NCBI GenBank assembly: GCA_018676275.1 | Contig: JABHFC010000368.1 | Location: forward strand, 1-16,832 | Direction of reading: 5' to 3' | From: Gammaproteobacteria bacterium | GTDB taxonomy: Bacteria; Pseudomonadota; Gammaproteobacteria; Eutrophobiales; Eutrophobiaceae | Length of the DNA: 16,832 nt | In this document: positions 15,231-16,832 of the stretch, in pieces | How the letters are laid out: each line of letters opens with the position of its first letter | How positions within the stretch are numbered: the first letter of the stretch is position 1 | Notes under the pieces: model-generated | Databases searched by the model: none | What the model was told of the DNA's origin: nothing | The model's input: the letters and a program-made list of their open reading frames with translations, nothing else | Position numbers and translations under genes: made by a program

Positions 15231-15407
15231 TTATTTCGCTATTGGAATTGTGACGATTTCCATGATTCCCCAAATGATATAAAAAACTGTTGGAATCGTG
15301 ACTCCCAAAAAGAGCAGTAGAAACGGGTTATCCAGAATTTGTTGCATAACAGGTATGCGTTCAGGCTCTGATTCGTCCGTGCCAGACGCATTGTTTTCTT
15401 CAGACAT
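15231..15407 (-). CDS. 58-residue single-helix membrane peptide, first gene of the operon
   Basis: A short gene of 58 codons plus stop. The product begins MSEENNASGTDESEPERIPV (acidic, cytoplasmic), followed by one hydrophobic helix (about residues 29-56, LLLFLGVTIPTVFYIIWGIM). Coding status is supported by the GGGGG-rich Shine-Dalgarno 4-5 nt before the ATG, its position directly behind the FNR/DNR promoter, and the 21-nt gap to subunit II. It is likely an accessory small subunit of the heme-copper enzyme, as single-helix peptides commonly accompany ba3-type enzymes. No sequence family was recognised. Confidence 0.7.
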   Translation of the reverse strand: MSEENNASGTDESEPERIPVMQQILDNPFLLLFLGVTIPTVFYIIWGIMEIVTIPIAK

Positions 15408-15443
15408 ACGACCCCCTTAAGAGTATTAAATAAATGCCGGTCG

Positions 15444-15485
15444 AATTTAGTCTGTGTGCAGCCTGATGTCGTTGATCTAGATCAA
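15444..15485 (-). promoter_or_regulatory. FNR/DNR-type class II promoter of the heme-copper operon
   Basis: TTGATCTAGATCAA at 15472-15485 is a perfect TTGAT-N4-ATCAA box, and the full palindrome extends to GTTGATCTAGATCAAC. On the minus strand TAAATT at 15449-15444 sits exactly at the -12 to -7 position for a box centred at -41.5, predicting a +1 near 15437 and a 30-nt leader. FNR/ANR (oxygen) and DNR/NnrR (NO) recognise this same sequence, so the signal cannot be told from the site alone. It implies that the operon is induced under low oxygen or NO. Confidence 0.75.
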
Positions 15486-15520
15486 CAAGCTCAGGGAAAA
15501 CCTAGGGGAAAGGAAAAAAC

Positions 15521-15709
15521 TTATAAATCAGGGACTAACACTCGAATTACAGCGAATGTAAAGAGCGCCAGGATGAGGATAATTGCGAAAAATACCATAT
15601 CACGATGTTCAAATTTTTGACCCTTCGATTCTTCAATTTTCAGCAGTATTTTGTCCGCACCGACATAGAGCGCAATACCGACAAGGGTGTATACCATCAT
15701 TTCTATCAT
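15521..15709 (-). CDS. Small two-helix membrane protein of unknown function
   Basis: A 62-residue protein with two hydrophobic helices (about residues 5-23 and 39-58) joined by a charged loop, KILLKIEESKGQKFEHRDM. AGGA lies 9 nt before the ATG at 15709, which supports expression. It lies upstream of, and on the same strand as, the heme-copper operon, but the FNR/DNR promoter separates them. No family was recognised; an accessory membrane peptide is possible. Confidence 0.55.
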   Translation of the reverse strand: MIEMMVYTLVGIALYVGADKILLKIEESKGQKFEHRDMVFFAIILILALFTFAVIRVLVPDL

Positions 15710-15779
15710 TTGAGCTTGTCCTGACTAATTATGGAGCTGAACATCACTGATTTTCGAATTAACGGCTGCTAGAATAACA

Positions 15780-15792
15780 TCAATTTTATTGA
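15780..15792. promoter_or_regulatory. Dyad TCAAT-TTT-ATTGA upstream of the CtaA-like gene
   Basis: This perfect 5-bp inverted repeat with a 3-nt centre lies in the 156-nt divergent region between the small membrane protein and the CtaA-like gene. It differs from the FNR/DNR consensus. It could be an operator, but a dyad this short and AT-rich may be chance. Confidence 0.25.
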
Positions 15793-15865
15793 GGCTTTAG
15801 ATGCTTTCCATAAATCCACCCAAAAATGCGGTAATCGATGTCCTGAGGCTTAACATAATATAAGC

Positions 15866-16831
15866 ATGCCAAATCCAACAGCTACGGAATACCCGAAGAA
15901 AGTATTTATGCTACTTAACTGCAGTGCATTGCTCATGTCATTACTGATTGTATTTCTGAGCACGCATATCAGGTTAGGTGAGGCCGGACTGGGTTGCCAG
16001 CCATGGCCGGAATGTTATGCGCAATTATCGTTTGCAGACGGCATCAAAGGATTGCAGATACCTGAAACCGCTTTCAAGACTTTTCGTGCAATGCATAGGC
16101 ATGTTGCCAGCATTCTGGGGCTCAATATATTGATTATTATGTTGATGTCTATTCGATATCGAAAGCAAATATCCCCACGTTTACCTGTATTGATGTTCCT
16201 GGTTGTTTTGTTTCTTTCAATATTGGGTATTGCCACCCCAACCAGGAGTCTGCCACTGGTGACTTTGGGAAATATACTGGGTGGAATTGTTCTTGCCGGT
16301 CTAATCTGGAGACAAATTATAAGAATCCGGGAAAGAACAGAAGTAAGTGGGCCGCGAATATTATTATTGTTATCAATAACACTGACTCTACAACTTATCA
16401 GTGGGGCCTGGGCGAGTGCAAACTACACTGGTTCTGCATGCCCGCAAATATTCTCCTGTACTTACACGGAGAATATATCCGCAAACATTGTTAAAAGCTT
16501 TAATGTGTTTCGCCATTTAAATCTGGACGAGCAAAGCTACCTTGTACTTGATGTCAGCTCCAGCATAGTTCAATTAAGTCATAGGGTAATAGCGGTGATT
16601 CTGCTGCTCATCATATTAGTGGGCTTATGGACAGTAAAAGCCAGACACCCGGAATTGCTTAAACCGATGTACATTGTCACTGGTGTTTTTATCGCCGAGT
16701 TTGCACTGGGTGTCTTTAACGTACTTGCTGATATGCCTCTATGGACTAATACGCTACACAATTTACTGGCGGTGGGATTATTGTTCGCTACGATTAACCT
16801 GACTACTCAAATTCACTTTAATAAAAAATAA
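15866..16831 (+). CDS. ctaA: CtaA/COX15-family protein (heme A synthase-like, atypical N-half)
   Basis: A 321-residue, roughly eight-helix inner-membrane protein of the COX15/CtaA family, which oxidises heme O to heme A. Family hallmarks are HIRLGEAGLGCQPWPECY with Cys44/Cys50, a second loop with Cys192/Cys198, and the C-half heme ligands His239 (QLSHRVIAV) and His298 (NTLHNLLAV). In the N-half, the E-x-x-H-R block reads RAMHRH, so the usual Glu is Arg74 next to His77. The partner His position reads VTLGNILGG (Asn136), although Asn may be normal in some subfamilies. Activity is therefore uncertain. The ATG at 15866 lacks a good Shine-Dalgarno; Met15 (15908) is an alternative start. The gene is divergent from the heme-copper operon, which contains cyoE. 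Confidence 0.8.
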   Translation: MPNPTATEYPKKVFMLLNCSALLMSLLIVFLSTHIRLGEAGLGCQPWPECYAQLSFADGIKGLQIPETAFKTFRAMHRHVASILGLNILIIMLMSIRYRKQISPRLPVLMFLVVLFLSILGIATPTRSLPLVTLGNILGGIVLAGLIWRQIIRIRERTEVSGPRILLLLSITLTLQLISGAWASANYTGSACPQIFSCTYTENISANIVKSFNVFRHLNLDEQSYLVLDVSSSIVQLSHRVIAVILLLIILVGLWTVKARHPELLKPMYIVTGVFIAEFALGVFNVLADMPLWTNTLHNLLAVGLLFATINLTTQIHFNKK

Positions 16832-16832
16832 T

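Overview
The window looks like a chromosomal segment of a gammaproteobacterium, or a close proteobacterial relative, with flexible respiration. This is judged from proteobacterial-type c-type cytochromes and copper proteins, a hemoglobin-type TonB receptor, an IS200-like REP-associated transposase and FNR/DNR-type boxes. The species cannot be named from the sequence. All called genes are protein coding. I see no tRNA, rRNA or CRISPR array, and no gene-free stretch longer than about 190 bases.

Layout. (1) 1-1949, plus strand: the 3' part of a heme c protein with an ethylbenzene-dehydrogenase-like domain, then a small amicyanin-like cupredoxin, then an exported protein of unknown function. (2) 2000-2800: a self-contained mobile element, a REP-associated tyrosine transposase bounded by 26-bp perfect inverted repeats with extra partial copies outside them. 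(3) 2861-3229: a DUF454/YbaN membrane protein. (4) 3416-7071: a divergent pair, a hemoglobin-family TonB receptor (minus) and a periplasmic heme-d1-type beta-propeller (plus). The region between them holds a perfect TTGAT-N4-ATCAA box. (5) 7240-8361: a membrane diguanylate cyclase. (6) 15407 down to 8395: a tightly packed nine-gene minus-strand operon. (7) 15521-15709: a small two-helix membrane protein. (8) 15866-16831, plus strand: a CtaA/COX15-family protein.

The operon is the centre of interest. It starts about 30 nt downstream of a predicted FNR/DNR class II promoter (box 15472-15485, -10 at 15444-15449) and ends in a 15-bp stem terminator (8344-8380). In order it encodes a 58-residue membrane peptide, a CuA subunit II, a B-family heme-copper subunit I, CyoE, a SCO protein, a cytochrome b / 2x[4Fe-4S] ferredoxin / MvhD fusion, an unknown anchored protein, a bacteriohemerythrin and a small cytochrome c. 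Subunit I keeps all metal-binding histidines, but glutamine replaces the active-site tyrosine (GHSSQQ instead of GHPxxY). Together with the adjacent SCO gene and an anaerobic or NO-type promoter, this points to a CuA-containing nitric oxide reductase of the sNOR (NorSY-SenC) / eNOR / bNOR kind rather than an ordinary oxygen reductase. That is an inference; enzyme activity cannot be read from sequence.

The same consensus box precedes the TonB receptor and the d1-type protein, so the window may contain two units of one low-oxygen or NO-responsive regulon. The most unusual parts are the cytochrome b-ferredoxin-MvhD fusion inside a heme-copper reductase operon, the d1 propeller with Gln at the expected axial His position, and a CtaA-like protein lacking two residues normally needed for heme A synthesis.
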